A model generated the notes under the pieces. It did not search any database. It saw only the letters and a program-made list of their open reading frames with translations, and had not been told where the DNA came from. 64,000 nt of DNA from Pseudomonadota bacterium (lineage in GTDB: Bacteria; Pseudomonadota; Gammaproteobacteria; Steroidobacterales; Steroidobacteraceae). The stretch's first letter is position 1, and the number at the start of each line of letters is the position of its first letter. Shown piece after piece: positions 47,885 through 56,083 of the stretch. The stretch is taken from NCBI GenBank assembly GCA_016720075.1, contig JADJXW010000020.1, positions 124,001 through 188,000 on the forward strand, given 5' to 3'. The translations under genes and the position numbers were made by a program.

Positions 47885-48541
47885 ATGAACGCGCCCGCCG
47901 CCCCGCGGCTGAAAATCACCGAGATCTTTCGTTCCTTGCAGGGCGAGGGCGACACCGTGGGCTTCCCCACCGTCTTCGTCCGCCTCACCGGCTGCCCGCT
48001 GCGCTGCCACTACTGCGACACCGCCTACGCCTTCGGGGGTGGCGAATGGATGAGCCTGGATGAAATCGTGACCAGCGTGCGCGCACAGGGCACGCGGCAT
48101 GTCTGCGTCACGGGCGGTGAGCCGCTCGCGCAGGCCAACTGCCTTCCGTTGTTGGAGCAGCTGTGCGATGCGGGCCTGCGCGTGAGCCTCGAAACCAGCG
48201 GTGCGCTGCCGGTCGACCAGGTGGATGCGCGTGTGTCGCGCGTGGTGGATGTGAAGACGCCCGACTCAGGCGAGGCACACCGCAACCTGCTCGATCAGCT
48301 GCAGGTGCTGGGCGAGGGCGACCAGGTGAAGTTCGTCATCTGCAGCCGGTCGGACTACGAGTGGAGCCGCCAGCTGGTGCGCGAGCGCAATCTCGCGGAC
48401 CACACCATGGTGCTGTTTTCCCCCAGCCACGATCAGGTCGCCGCGCGCGATCTGGCGGAATGGATCCTGGCCGACGGGTTGCCCGTGCGGCTGCAGGTCC
48501 AGCTGCACAAGATTCTCTGGGGCAACGAGCCAGGGCGATGA
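47885..48541 (+). CDS. queE: 7-carboxy-7-deazaguanine synthase QueE
   Basis: The 218-residue radical SAM enzyme has the cluster cysteines C37, C41 and C44 in G-C-P-L-R-C-H-Y-C, preceded by S-L-Q-G-E-G near residue 17, and the SAM-binding T-G-G-E-P near 78. It turns carboxy-tetrahydropterin into 7-carboxy-7-deazaguanine for queuosine. It is directly coupled to queC by a 4-base overlap. Confidence 0.95.
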   Translation: MNAPAAPRLKITEIFRSLQGEGDTVGFPTVFVRLTGCPLRCHYCDTAYAFGGGEWMSLDEIVTSVRAQGTRHVCVTGGEPLAQANCLPLLEQLCDAGLRVSLETSGALPVDQVDARVSRVVDVKTPDSGEAHRNLLDQLQVLGEGDQVKFVICSRSDYEWSRQLVRERNLADHTMVLFSPSHDQVAARDLAEWILADGLPVRLQVQLHKILWGNEPGR

Positions 48542-49208
48542 AGCGCAGCGCCATCGTATTGCTGTCGGGCGGCCTGGATTCAGCCACGGCGCTGGCCATG
48601 GCCCGCGCGCAGGGTTTCGAATGCCATACGCTGGCCGTGAGCTATGGCCAGCGGCACTCGGCCGAACTGGCCGCCGCGGGCGTCAATCCGCGCTGCTGGG
48701 CGCGCTCGAGCACCGGCAGATGAACGTGGACCTGGCCGGCATCGGCGGATCGGCGCTCACCGACCATAACCTGGCAGTGCCGGAATCTCCCACCGCCGGC
48801 ATACCGGTTACCTATGTACCAGCGCGCAACACGCTGCTGCTCTCGCTGGCGCTGGGCTGGGGCGAGGTGGTTGGCGCGCGCGACATCTTCATCGGCGTCA
48901 ATGCGGTGGACTACTCGGGCTACCCGGATTGCCGCCCCGAGTTCATTGCCGCCTTCGGAAGGCTGGCGGGACTTGCCACCAAAGCCGGCAGCGAGGGCGA
49001 GCAGTTCCGCATCCAGGCGCCGCTCATCTCGCTTAGCAAGGCCGACATCATCCGTGCCGGCGTGGCGCTGGGCGTGGACTACAGCCTGACGGTGTCCTGC
49101 TACCAGGCCGATGCGACCGGAGCGGCCTGCGGGCGCTGCGATTCCTGCCGGCTGCGCCGCGAGGGCTTTGCGGCTGCGGGCGTTGCCGATCCCACGCGTT
49201 ACGCCTGA
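48538..49208 (+). pseudogene. queC: 7-cyano-7-deazaguanine synthase QueC, with a single-base frameshift
   Basis: The first frame encodes the PP-loop S-G-G-L-D-S near residue 10 and Y-G-Q-R-H-S-A-E-L-A-A-A. After the G run at 48678–48680 the coding continues in another frame (L-L-G-A-L-E-H-R-Q-M-N-V, V-T-Y-V-P-A-R-N, D-Y-S-G-Y-P-D-C-R). It then runs through the zinc cysteines (C-Y-Q-A-D, C-G-R-C-D-S-C) to the normal end. One extra G would restore about 224 residues. All motifs are intact on both sides, so a base-call deletion is the likeliest cause. If real, the cell would need another route to preQ0. Confidence 0.85.
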
Positions 49209-49213
49209 TCCGG

Positions 49214-49219
49214 TATCCT
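49214..49219 (+). promoter_or_regulatory. -10 element of the tRNA-Lys gene
   Basis: TATCCT lies 29 bp before the tRNA 5' end in the short gap after queC. It is followed by a GC-rich discriminator. The -35 is not clear. Confidence 0.35.
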
Positions 49220-49247
49220 ACGCGCCCCCGCGCCGGACGTTGGCTTC

Positions 49248-49323
49248 GGGCCGTTAGCTCAGTCGGTAGAGCAGCTGGCTTTTAACCAGTTGGTCGCGCG
49301 TTCGAATCGCGCACGGCCCACCA
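49248..49323 (+). tRNA. tRNA-Lys (anticodon TTT)
   Basis: The 76 bases form a cloverleaf with encoded CCA. The acceptor is GGGCCGT/ACGGCCC, the D arm GCTC/GAGC, the anticodon arm GCTGG/CCAGT with loop CTTTTAA, and the T arm GCGCG/CGCGC. The anticodon TTT reads AAA and AAG. It marks the border between the core gene block and the catabolic genes to the right. Confidence 0.97.
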
Positions 49324-49332
49324 TCCACTACA

Positions 49333-50151
49333 ATGGGCTTCCAGAACCAGGGGGGATCCGCGGATGGACATGGGAATCAGGGGCGACGAGCCCTCGTCAA
49401 TGGCGCCAGCGCGGGCATGGGCCTCGCCGCCGCCGAAATGCTCGCCGCCGAAGGCGTGGACCTGGTGATCAGCGCGCGCGGCGCGCCTCGCCTTGAATCC
49501 GCGGCCCAGGAAATCCGCGCACGGTATGGCGTGCACGTCACCGCGGTCGCGGCAGACCTCAGCACCGCAGACGGGCGCGCCCGCATCCTCGAAGCCTGCC
49601 CTGACCCCGACATCCTCGTAGGCACCTGTTCGCCTCCGCCCATGACGCCCGATCATCGGGCCATCAAGCCCTCCGACTGGCAGGGCGCGCTGGATACGGG
49701 GCTCGTGGGTCCGGTGCAGATCATCGAGACGCTGCTGCCCGGCATGCTGAGCAGGCGCTGGGGCCGCATCGTCAACATCGCCTCGATTGCCGCCAAGTAT
49801 CCGCTGGAACTTCGCATCCTGAGCGGTGCGCCGCGCGCCGCGCTGGTGAACTACACGGTGGCCGTCGCCCGCAAGGTCGCCGCCGAGAATGTCACTTTGA
49901 ACACTGTGCTGCCCGGCATGTTCCACACGGCCTTCACGCACGATCAGTTCACCGAAACGGCCCGGCGCAACGGCACCACCTACGAAGAAGAAGTGCTGCG
50001 CTTCGCCGAAACCTACCAGATTCCCGCCCGCCGCTTTGGCGACGCGCGCGACGTGGGTTCGCTTGTGGCCTGGCTGTGCAGTTCCCACGCCAGCTACATC
50101 ACCGGCCAGAGCATCGTGGTGGATGGTGGCACCACGCGCTCCATCTTCTAG
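49333..50151 (+). CDS. Short-chain dehydrogenase/reductase (SDR)
   Basis: The protein has the classical SDR fold: cofactor site V-N-G-A-S-A-G-M-G near the N-terminus, an I-V-N-I-A-S-I-A-A-K strand with the catalytic serine, Y-T-V-A-V-A-R-K (Y-x3-K is altered to Y-T-V-A then A-R-K), and V-V-D-G-G at the end. The open frame begins at an ATG (49333) with an unusual start (M-G-F-Q-N-Q-G-G). A much more typical start, M-D-M-G-I-R-G, begins at the ATG at 49364 in another frame, and one missing C near 49384 would join it to R-R-A-L-V-N-G-A-S. A frameshift at the 5' end is therefore likely. The substrate is unknown. Confidence 0.75.
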   Translation: MGFQNQGGSADGHGNQGRRALVNGASAGMGLAAAEMLAAEGVDLVISARGAPRLESAAQEIRARYGVHVTAVAADLSTADGRARILEACPDPDILVGTCSPPPMTPDHRAIKPSDWQGALDTGLVGPVQIIETLLPGMLSRRWGRIVNIASIAAKYPLELRILSGAPRAALVNYTVAVARKVAAENVTLNTVLPGMFHTAFTHDQFTETARRNGTTYEEEVLRFAETYQIPARRFGDARDVGSLVAWLCSSHASYITGQSIVVDGGTTRSIF

Positions 50152-50152
50152 A

Positions 50153-51475
50153 GTGAATACAACTTCCAACGCAGTCGTGGCGGGCACCGCACCGGATCCG
50201 CTCTACCGTCGCACCGTGTGGCGGTTGCTGCTGCCCATCGCGGTGCTGACGTTCATCAATGCAGTGGACCGGATGAACGTCAGTTTCGCCGGCCAGCTCA
50301 TGTCGCAGTCGGTGGGGCTTTCGCCCAGCACCTTCGGCGATGGCGTCAGCACCTTCTTCATCGCCTACCTGATCTTCCAGTATCCGCATGCGCTGCTGCT
50401 GCGAAAGTGGGGCATCCGGCCGTGGCTGCTGCTGTCGATGATGGTGTGGGGCATTGCCGGCGTGCTGATGTCGCGCGTGCAGGATGCCAACGATTTCCTC
50501 ATCGCGCGGTTCGTGCTCGGCACCGCCGAAGCCGGCTTCGCCCCCGGCATGACCTGGTACATCAGCCAATGGACGCCGCGCGCCACGCGCGCGCGCGCGA
50601 TGGCGGTGGCGCTGTCGGCCGTGCCGTTCTCGCTGGTGGTGGGCGGTCCGTTGTGTGGCTGGCTGCTGGGCATGCAGAACCCGCTGGGCATCGAGTCCTG
50701 GCGCTGGATGTTCCTGGTCTCCGCGGTGCCGAATTTCATCTTTGCGCTGGTTGCCGCGGCCTACTTCGTCGATCGCCCCTCGCAGGCGCGCTGGCTGGCC
50801 GCAGGCGAAGGGAAGGATCTCGAGCAGCGGATCGCCGCCGAGGCCGCTCCGGCCGGTTCGGGCTCCGCTGGCAGTGTTTCGGCGCTGGCCGATGCCCGCG
50901 TCTGGCTGTGCTGTGCCGTGTGGTTCCTGGTGATGACCGGCTCCTATGCCATGGTCTACTGGCTGCCGCAGATCGTGCGGCAGCTGGCGCTGACGCGCAG
51001 CGAGTGGCTGATCGGCACATTGAGTGCGCTGCCGCAGGCGGCGCTCGTCGCGGGGCTCTTCCTGAATGCGCGCCATTCCGATCGCACCGGCGAGCGCCTG
51101 GGGCATACGGCCGTCGGTGCAGTGCTGGCGGGCATCGCACTGCTGGTCGCGGTAATGCTTCCCGTGGGCCCCGGAGTGCTCGTGCTGCTCATGGTTGCGG
51201 GATTCGGCATCGGCGCCAGCCAGGGCGTGTTCTGGACCTTGCCGTCGGCACTGGGAATCGGTGGTGGCCAGGTGCCGGTGGGCGTCATCGCCGTCGTCAG
51301 CATGGCAGGCACCGCGGGCGGCATCGTGGGGCCGTCCATGCTGGGTCGCCTGCTCGAAAGAACGGGCAGCCACGTGCTTGGAATCCTCGTGCTGGCCGGC
51401 TTCCTGCTGCTGGCCTGCGTAGTGCTGATGGTCTGGCGCATGCGCGTCGGTCAGGAGAAGGCCCATGGCGGATGA
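50153..51475 (+). CDS. MFS transporter, anion:cation symporter (phthalate/tartrate permease) type
   Basis: The 440-residue protein has 12 predicted helices. The first carries F-I-N-A-V-D-R-M-N-V-S-F-A, and the fourth region has F-V-L-G-T-A-E-A-G-F-A-P-G, both usual in the ACS family of organic-acid transporters. The GTG start at 50153 is 1 bp after the SDR stop, and the 3' end overlaps the DUF3237 gene by 11 bases, so it is in the middle of a catabolic operon. It probably imports an aromatic or dicarboxylic acid. Confidence 0.87.
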   Translation: MNTTSNAVVAGTAPDPLYRRTVWRLLLPIAVLTFINAVDRMNVSFAGQLMSQSVGLSPSTFGDGVSTFFIAYLIFQYPHALLLRKWGIRPWLLLSMMVWGIAGVLMSRVQDANDFLIARFVLGTAEAGFAPGMTWYISQWTPRATRARAMAVALSAVPFSLVVGGPLCGWLLGMQNPLGIESWRWMFLVSAVPNFIFALVAAAYFVDRPSQARWLAAGEGKDLEQRIAAEAAPAGSGSAGSVSALADARVWLCCAVWFLVMTGSYAMVYWLPQIVRQLALTRSEWLIGTLSALPQAALVAGLFLNARHSDRTGERLGHTAVGAVLAGIALLVAVMLPVGPGVLVLLMVAGFGIGASQGVFWTLPSALGIGGGQVPVGVIAVVSMAGTAGGIVGPSMLGRLLERTGSHVLGILVLAGFLLLACVVLMVWRMRVGQEKAHGG

Positions 51476-51962
51476 TTCACGACCGGGAGACATGGCGCCG
51501 CCCGGCCTTGCCTTCGCGTTCCGCATCCTGCTGCGTTTCGATCCGGGTCCGCGCCTGCGATTCGAGCCGGCGCATCGCGCGGGCCGGCGAGGGCATGTGG
51601 CCGTGGCGGGCGGTGAAATCACCGGCCCGCGACTGCAGGGCCGCGTGGTACCGCTGTCCGGCGGCGACTGGCCGATGTTCTGGCCAGGGGGCCTGGTGGA
51701 TTTCGAGGCCCATTACCAGCTCGAGGCCACCGACGGCACGCCGATCTACATCCACAACCGCGGCATCGCGTGGTCGTCACCCGAGGTGCTGGCGCGAATC
51801 GAAGCCGGGCAGTCCGTGGCGCCCCATGAAACCTACTGCCGCATCACGCCGCGCTTCGAAGTGCCTGCCGGTCCGCACGACTGGCTGGGCCGCACGCTGT
51901 TCGTCGGCACGGGCGAGCGTCGCGGGGCGCACAGCGTCTTCGACTACTACGCCGTGACCTGA
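51465..51962 (+). CDS. DUF3237-family protein
   Basis: The 165-residue protein matches the DUF3237 pattern: G-P-R-L-Q-G-R-V-V-P-L-S-G-G-D-W near 55–70, E-A-H-Y-Q-L-E-A-T-D-G-T-P-I-Y-I-H-N-R-G near 85, T-Y-C-R-I-T-P-R-F-E and W-L-G-R-T-L-F-V-G-T. It forms a single beta-barrel domain of unknown activity, found often in aromatic and steroid catabolic clusters. It is coupled to the MFS gene and followed 18 bp later by the SnoaL-like gene. Confidence 0.85.
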   Translation: MADDSRPGDMAPPGLAFAFRILLRFDPGPRLRFEPAHRAGRRGHVAVAGGEITGPRLQGRVVPLSGGDWPMFWPGGLVDFEAHYQLEATDGTPIYIHNRGIAWSSPEVLARIEAGQSVAPHETYCRITPRFEVPAGPHDWLGRTLFVGTGERRGAHSVFDYYAVT

Positions 51963-51980
51963 CGGACTGAGGACCTGAGA

Positions 51981-52499
51981 ATGGGCATGATCTCCACGTT
52001 GTCAGCCGGGGACCGGATCGCAATCCACGAGCTGCTGGCCCGCTATGCCTGGAGCCTCGACACCGGCGATGAGGATGGCTTCGTCGCCTGCTTCACCAAC
52101 GAAGCGGAGCTGGTGTGGGACGTGTTCGATGAGCCGGGCCGCTGGCAGGGTGGCGCCGCGCTGCGGCGATTCGTCGCATATTTCCGCAGTCGCCCCGAAT
52201 CCGCCGGACGCCAGCACCATGTGACCAACATCGTGCTGGCGAGCACCACCGAAGGCGTGCTGGCGAAGGCCTATGTGATGGTGGCGCTGCGCGCGGACGA
52301 AGCGCCCCATCGCCTGAACGTGATGGGTCACTACGAGGACGTGCTGCGGCAGGAAGGCGGGCAGTGGCGCATCGCGCGGCGCGTGATCCGTGACTGGAGC
52401 GGCCCGGTACTGGCGAACATCGCGGGACAGGACGGACAGCGGCGCGCCAGGCCGCGTCCCGCGGCCCTCGACGGGCTGTGGGCAACTCAGGTCATTTGA
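51981..52499 (+). CDS. SnoaL-like (NTF2-fold) protein
   Basis: The 172-residue protein begins with I-H-E-L-L-A-R-Y-A-W-S-L-D-T-G-D and continues F-T-N-E-A-E-L-V-W-D. It later has V-M-G-H-Y-E-D-V-L and W-R-I-A-R-R-V-I, the usual strand-helix order of the small-cone NTF2 fold in ring hydroxylating dioxygenase beta-like and dehydratase/isomerase proteins. GAGG lies 8 nt before the ATG. Its 3' end overlaps the convergent aldehyde dehydrogenase by 8 bases. Its exact reaction is unknown. Confidence 0.82.
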   Translation: MGMISTLSAGDRIAIHELLARYAWSLDTGDEDGFVACFTNEAELVWDVFDEPGRWQGGAALRRFVAYFRSRPESAGRQHHVTNIVLASTTEGVLAKAYVMVALRADEAPHRLNVMGHYEDVLRQEGGQWRIARRVIRDWSGPVLANIAGQDGQRRARPRPAALDGLWATQVI

Positions 52500-53901
52500 G
52501 CACGCTGATGACCTGCGGCTCCATGTAGGCCGTCAGCCCCATGTGGGCGTAGGTGCGGCCGATGCCGGATTCCTTCGCTCCGCCAAACGGCACATTGGCC
52601 ATCGTGAGCCGGTGCTGGTTCACCCAGGCGGTGCCGACTTCCAGCCGGGCGGCAACGGCCTGCGCGCGCGCCAGGTCGCGGCTCCACACCGAACCCGAGA
52701 GGCCGAAGCGCGTGTTGTTGGCGCGTGCGATGGCGTCTTCCACATCGGTGAACTTCAGCACCGGGAATACCGGACCAAACTGCTCTTCGGCCACCAGCCG
52801 GTCGGCCTCCGCAAGTCCGGTGACCACCGTGGGAGTGACGAAGTAGCCTTCGCCCGCCGGTATCGCCTGACCTTCCTGCAGCTGCCCGTGGCGCGCCGCA
52901 TCGGCCTTCAGTTCACACACGCGCTCGAACTGGCGACGGTTCTGGATCGGCCCCAGCGTGGTCGCAGGGTCGAGCCCATCGCGCCTGGCCTTGCGCGCCT
53001 CGGCCACCAGCGCGACGCACAGCGCGTCGTAGATCTTCTCGTGCGCATAGATGCGCTTGACGGCCATGCACACCTGGCCGCTGTTCACGGTGGCCGCGAA
53101 GAACAGCTTCTTCGCCACATCATTCACGTCCACGTCCTCGAGCACGATGGCCGCGTCATTGCCGCCAAGTTCCAGCGTGACGCGCTTGAGCGTGCCGGCA
53201 CAGCTTGCCATCACCTTCTTGCCCGTGGCCACCGAGCCGGTGAATGAGATTTTGTCGATGCCCGGATGCGCCGTCATCAGCGCGCCCAGCTCATCGCCGC
53301 CTGCCAGCACGTTCACCACGCCGGCCGGAAACACCTCGCGCAGGATTTCGCCGATGCGCAGTGTGGTGAGCGGCGTGAAAGGCGAGGGCTTGATGATGGC
53401 GCAGTTGCCCGTATAGAGCGCGGAGGTGAGGGGACCGATGGCCAGGTTCACCGGGGCGTTCCACGGCGTGATGATGCCGGCCACGCCCAGCGGCTGGTAG
53501 CGCAGCTCGATGTAGCGCTCGGCGTTGTCGAGAATCACTTCGGACTCGATGGGGATCTTCGTCATGCCCACCGACAGCGTGGCGCCGCGGGCGATCTCCT
53601 CCTTCGACTGCCCCACCGGCTTGCCCTGTTCCTGGGTCAGCAGGCGAGACAGCGTTTCGGCCTGGGAAGACAGCAATTCGGCGAACCGGGCGATGCGCTC
53701 GGCCCGTGCCGCGAATCCCAGCGCGCGCCAGGCCGGAAATGCCCGTCGCGCGGCGGCAACGGCGGCGTCGAGTTCGGCGGGGCCCGCGGCAGGACAGCGC
53801 GCAAACACGCGCCCGGTGGCCGGATTGACCACCTCCAGCGTCGCGGCGGGGGTGACCGCCTGGCCATCGATGAGCAGGCTGAAAGACGTGGCGTCGGTCA
53901 T
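52492..53901 (-). CDS. NAD(P)-dependent aldehyde dehydrogenase
   Basis: The 469-residue protein has all the catalytic residues of the family: oxyanion N148 in T-P-W-N-A-P, general base E244 in L-E-L-G-G-N-D-A, and nucleophile C278 in S-G-Q-V-C-M-A-V-K-R. The NAD site F-T-G-S-V-A-T-G-K is near 220. It oxidises an aldehyde to an acid; an aromatic aldehyde such as vanillin would suit the cluster, but the subfamily cannot be fixed. The ATG at 53901 is preferred over one 16 codons upstream. It is divergent from ligC with a 65-bp gap. Confidence 0.9.
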   Translation of the reverse strand: MTDATSFSLLIDGQAVTPAATLEVVNPATGRVFARCPAAGPAELDAAVAAARRAFPAWRALGFAARAERIARFAELLSSQAETLSRLLTQEQGKPVGQSKEEIARGATLSVGMTKIPIESEVILDNAERYIELRYQPLGVAGIITPWNAPVNLAIGPLTSALYTGNCAIIKPSPFTPLTTLRIGEILREVFPAGVVNVLAGGDELGALMTAHPGIDKISFTGSVATGKKVMASCAGTLKRVTLELGGNDAAIVLEDVDVNDVAKKLFFAATVNSGQVCMAVKRIYAHEKIYDALCVALVAEARKARRDGLDPATTLGPIQNRRQFERVCELKADAARHGQLQEGQAIPAGEGYFVTPTVVTGLAEADRLVAEEQFGPVFPVLKFTDVEDAIARANNTRFGLSGSVWSRDLARAQAVAARLEVGTAWVNQHRLTMANVPFGGAKESGIGRTYAHMGLTAYMEPQVISVLK

Positions 53902-53966
53902 GGTTGTGGGGCCGGAAGTCGGGGATGGAATGCTAAGATAGCGGTTCAACGGTCGAGGTTCATCCC

Positions 53967-54908
53967 ATGAAAGTAGGTCTGGCAGGTCAGGGCGCGTTCG
54001 GCATCAAGCATCTGGAGGCCATCCAGAAGATTCCCGGCATCGAGGTCATCACCTTGACCGGCGGCAACCAGGAAGCCACCAAAGAGGTGGCCCAGAAATT
54101 CGGCATCCCGCACTACACGGGTGACCTGGCCGATAGCCTCAAACAGCCCGGACTCGATGCGATGATCCTGGCCACCCCCACGCAGATGCACGCCACCCAG
54201 GCCATCCAGTGCCTGAAGGCCGGCAAGCACGTGCAGGTGGAAATTCCGCTGGCCGACAGCCTGAAAGACGCCGAAGCGGTCATGCAGGCCCAGAAGGAAA
54301 CCGGCCTCATCGCCATGTGCGGGCACACCCGCCGCTTCAACCCCAGCCACCAGTGGATTCGGAAGAAGATCGTCGCTGGCGAGCTGAACGTGCTGCAGAT
54401 GGACGTGCAGACCTACTTCTTCCGGCGCACCAACATGAACGCGCTGGGCAAGCCGCGCAGCTGGACCGACCACCTGCTGTGGCATCACGCGGCGCACACG
54501 GTCGATCTGTTCCAGTACCAGACGGGCCAGGAAGCCACTGTCGCGCGCGGCGTGCAGGGTCCCATGCATCCCGATCTGAACATCGCGATGGACATGAGCA
54601 TCCAGCTCAAGGTGGCCTCGGGTGCGGTGTGCACGTTGTCGCTGTCGTTCAACAACGATGGCCCGCTGGGCACCTTCTTCCGCTACATCTGCGACAACGG
54701 CACCTACTTGTGCCGCTACGACGACCTGTTCAACGGCAAGAACGAACAGATCGACGTGTCGAAGGTCGATGTGTCGATGAACGGCATCGAGCTGCAGGAC
54801 CGCGAATTCTTCGCCGCCATCAAGGAAGGTCGCGAGCCCAATGCCAGCGTGGCGCAGGTGCTGCCGGCCTACCGCACCCTGGATCGCATCGAGAAGTCGC
54901 TGGCCTAG
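53967..54908 (+). CDS. ligC: 4-carboxy-2-hydroxymuconate-6-semialdehyde dehydrogenase (LigC-like, Gfo/Idh/MocA family)
   Basis: The 313-residue protein has the NAD(P) site G-L-A-G-Q-G-A-F-G at 4–12 and the family region K-H-V-Q-V-E-I-P-L-A-D-S. It also has G-H-T-R-R-F-N-P-S-H-Q, W-T-D-H-L-L-W-H-H-A-A-H-T-V-D-L-F and S-F-N-N-D-G-P-L-G-T-F-F-R-Y, which I recognise as characteristic of LigC of the protocatechuate 4,5-cleavage pathway. LigC oxidises the ring-cleavage product to 2-pyrone-4,6-dicarboxylate. The ring-cleaving LigAB and the hydrolase LigI are not in this window. The assignment is strong at family level and good at function level. Confidence 0.88.
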   Translation: MKVGLAGQGAFGIKHLEAIQKIPGIEVITLTGGNQEATKEVAQKFGIPHYTGDLADSLKQPGLDAMILATPTQMHATQAIQCLKAGKHVQVEIPLADSLKDAEAVMQAQKETGLIAMCGHTRRFNPSHQWIRKKIVAGELNVLQMDVQTYFFRRTNMNALGKPRSWTDHLLWHHAAHTVDLFQYQTGQEATVARGVQGPMHPDLNIAMDMSIQLKVASGAVCTLSLSFNNDGPLGTFFRYICDNGTYLCRYDDLFNGKNEQIDVSKVDVSMNGIELQDREFFAAIKEGREPNASVAQVLPAYRTLDRIEKSLA

Positions 54909-54948
54909 CGCCGAATCCAGGGGCGCAGGCAACCGTTCGGCCCGGAAC

Positions 54949-54973
54949 GGGTACGTACCTCAGGTGCGTACCC
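54949..54973 (+). promoter_or_regulatory. Paired palindromes at the start of the LacI-type regulator gene
   Basis: The perfect palindrome GGTACGTACC (54950–54959) is followed after 3 bp by GGTGCGTACC (54963–54972), which differs by one base and contains the GTG start codon. The outer bases also form the inverted repeat GGGTACG-11-CGTACCC (54949–54973). Such spacing suits an autoregulatory LacI-family operator. Confidence 0.5.
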
Positions 54974-56058
54974 TGAAGAACAAGAAGCGTCCCTCGCCAG
55001 GCAACGGGTCCGGCGCCGCAACCATCAGCGATGTCGCCCGTGCGGCGGGCGTCTCCACCATGACGGTCTCCCGGGTCATCAACCGCGCCGGCAGCGTCCG
55101 GCACGAGACCGTCGCTGCCGTGGATGCGGCCATTGCGCGGCTGCATTACGCGCCCAATCCGGCGGCGCGCAGCCTGGCCGGGGCCCGGCAGATGCGATTC
55201 GGCCTGCTGTACAGCCACCCCTCGGAGACCTACCTGACCGGAATACTGATGGGCGCGCTGGAACAGGCCAATCGCAGCCATGTGCAGTTGCTCATCGAGC
55301 GCTGCGCCGGGGAGGGTGAATGCCTGCAGGCAGCCCGCCGGCTGGTCGCCGAGGGGATCGATGGATTCATCCTTCCGCCTCCGCTGTGCGATTCGAGGCC
55401 GTTGCTGGCCTTCCTGAAGCAAAGCCAGACGCCCTGCGTGCTCATCGCCGCCGGGGTGCCTTCTGCCTCGGCATCATCGGTGGGAATCGACGACCTCGCG
55501 GCCGCGCAAACCATGACCGCGCACCTGCTGGGCCTGGGCCATACGCGCATCGGCTTCATCGCGGGCAATCCAGACAACAGCGCCAGCGCCCGCCGCCAGA
55601 AGGGCTACGAACAGGCGCTGCTGGCGCAGGATCTGACTCTCGCGCCCGAGTTGATCGAGCCGGGCCTGTGCACCTACCGCTCGGGGCTCGATGCTGCGGA
55701 AAAACTGCTGAACCTGGCCGAACCTCCCTCGGCGATCTTTGCCAGCAACGACGACATGGCGGCGGCAGCGGTAGCCGTTGCGCACAGCCAGGGCCTGGCG
55801 GTGCCTGGCGATCTGACCGTCTGTGGATTCGACGATACCCTCATGGCCACGACCATATGGCCTGAGCTCACGACCGTGCGCCTGCCGCTGGGCAGCATGG
55901 CGCGAACGGGACTGGAGATGCTGGTGAGCGCCGTGAAGGCACGGCGCAGTGGGCAGGCCTCGGCGATATGCCACGAAAGCGTGGGGTACACGCTGGTGCG
56001 GCGCCATTCGGACGCTGCGCCCCGCCGGCGCCCCGCGGCAACACGGCGGCAGGCCTGA
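54964..56058 (+). CDS. LacI-family transcriptional regulator
   Basis: The 364-residue protein has an N-terminal LacI helix-turn-helix (A-T-I-S-D-V-A-R-A-A-G-V-S-T-M-T-V-S-R-V) and hinge (Y-A-P-N-P-A-A-R-S-L-A). A periplasmic-binding-protein-like sensor domain follows (F-G-L-L-Y-S-H-P, D-G-F-I-L-P-P-P, L-G-H-T-R-I-G-F-I-A-G, A-I-F-A-S-N-D-D-M-A). The GTG at 54964 is the only usable start before the DNA-binding domain. It lies between ligC and ligJ and is the likely regulator of the cluster, with the operator at 54949–54973. Confidence 0.88.
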   Translation: MRTLKNKKRPSPGNGSGAATISDVARAAGVSTMTVSRVINRAGSVRHETVAAVDAAIARLHYAPNPAARSLAGARQMRFGLLYSHPSETYLTGILMGALEQANRSHVQLLIERCAGEGECLQAARRLVAEGIDGFILPPPLCDSRPLLAFLKQSQTPCVLIAAGVPSASASSVGIDDLAAAQTMTAHLLGLGHTRIGFIAGNPDNSASARRQKGYEQALLAQDLTLAPELIEPGLCTYRSGLDAAEKLLNLAEPPSAIFASNDDMAAAAVAVAHSQGLAVPGDLTVCGFDDTLMATTIWPELTTVRLPLGSMARTGLEMLVSAVKARRSGQASAICHESVGYTLVRRHSDAAPRRRPAATRRQA

Positions 56059-56083
56059 GGCGGGCACGCAGCCTCCGAGGTTC

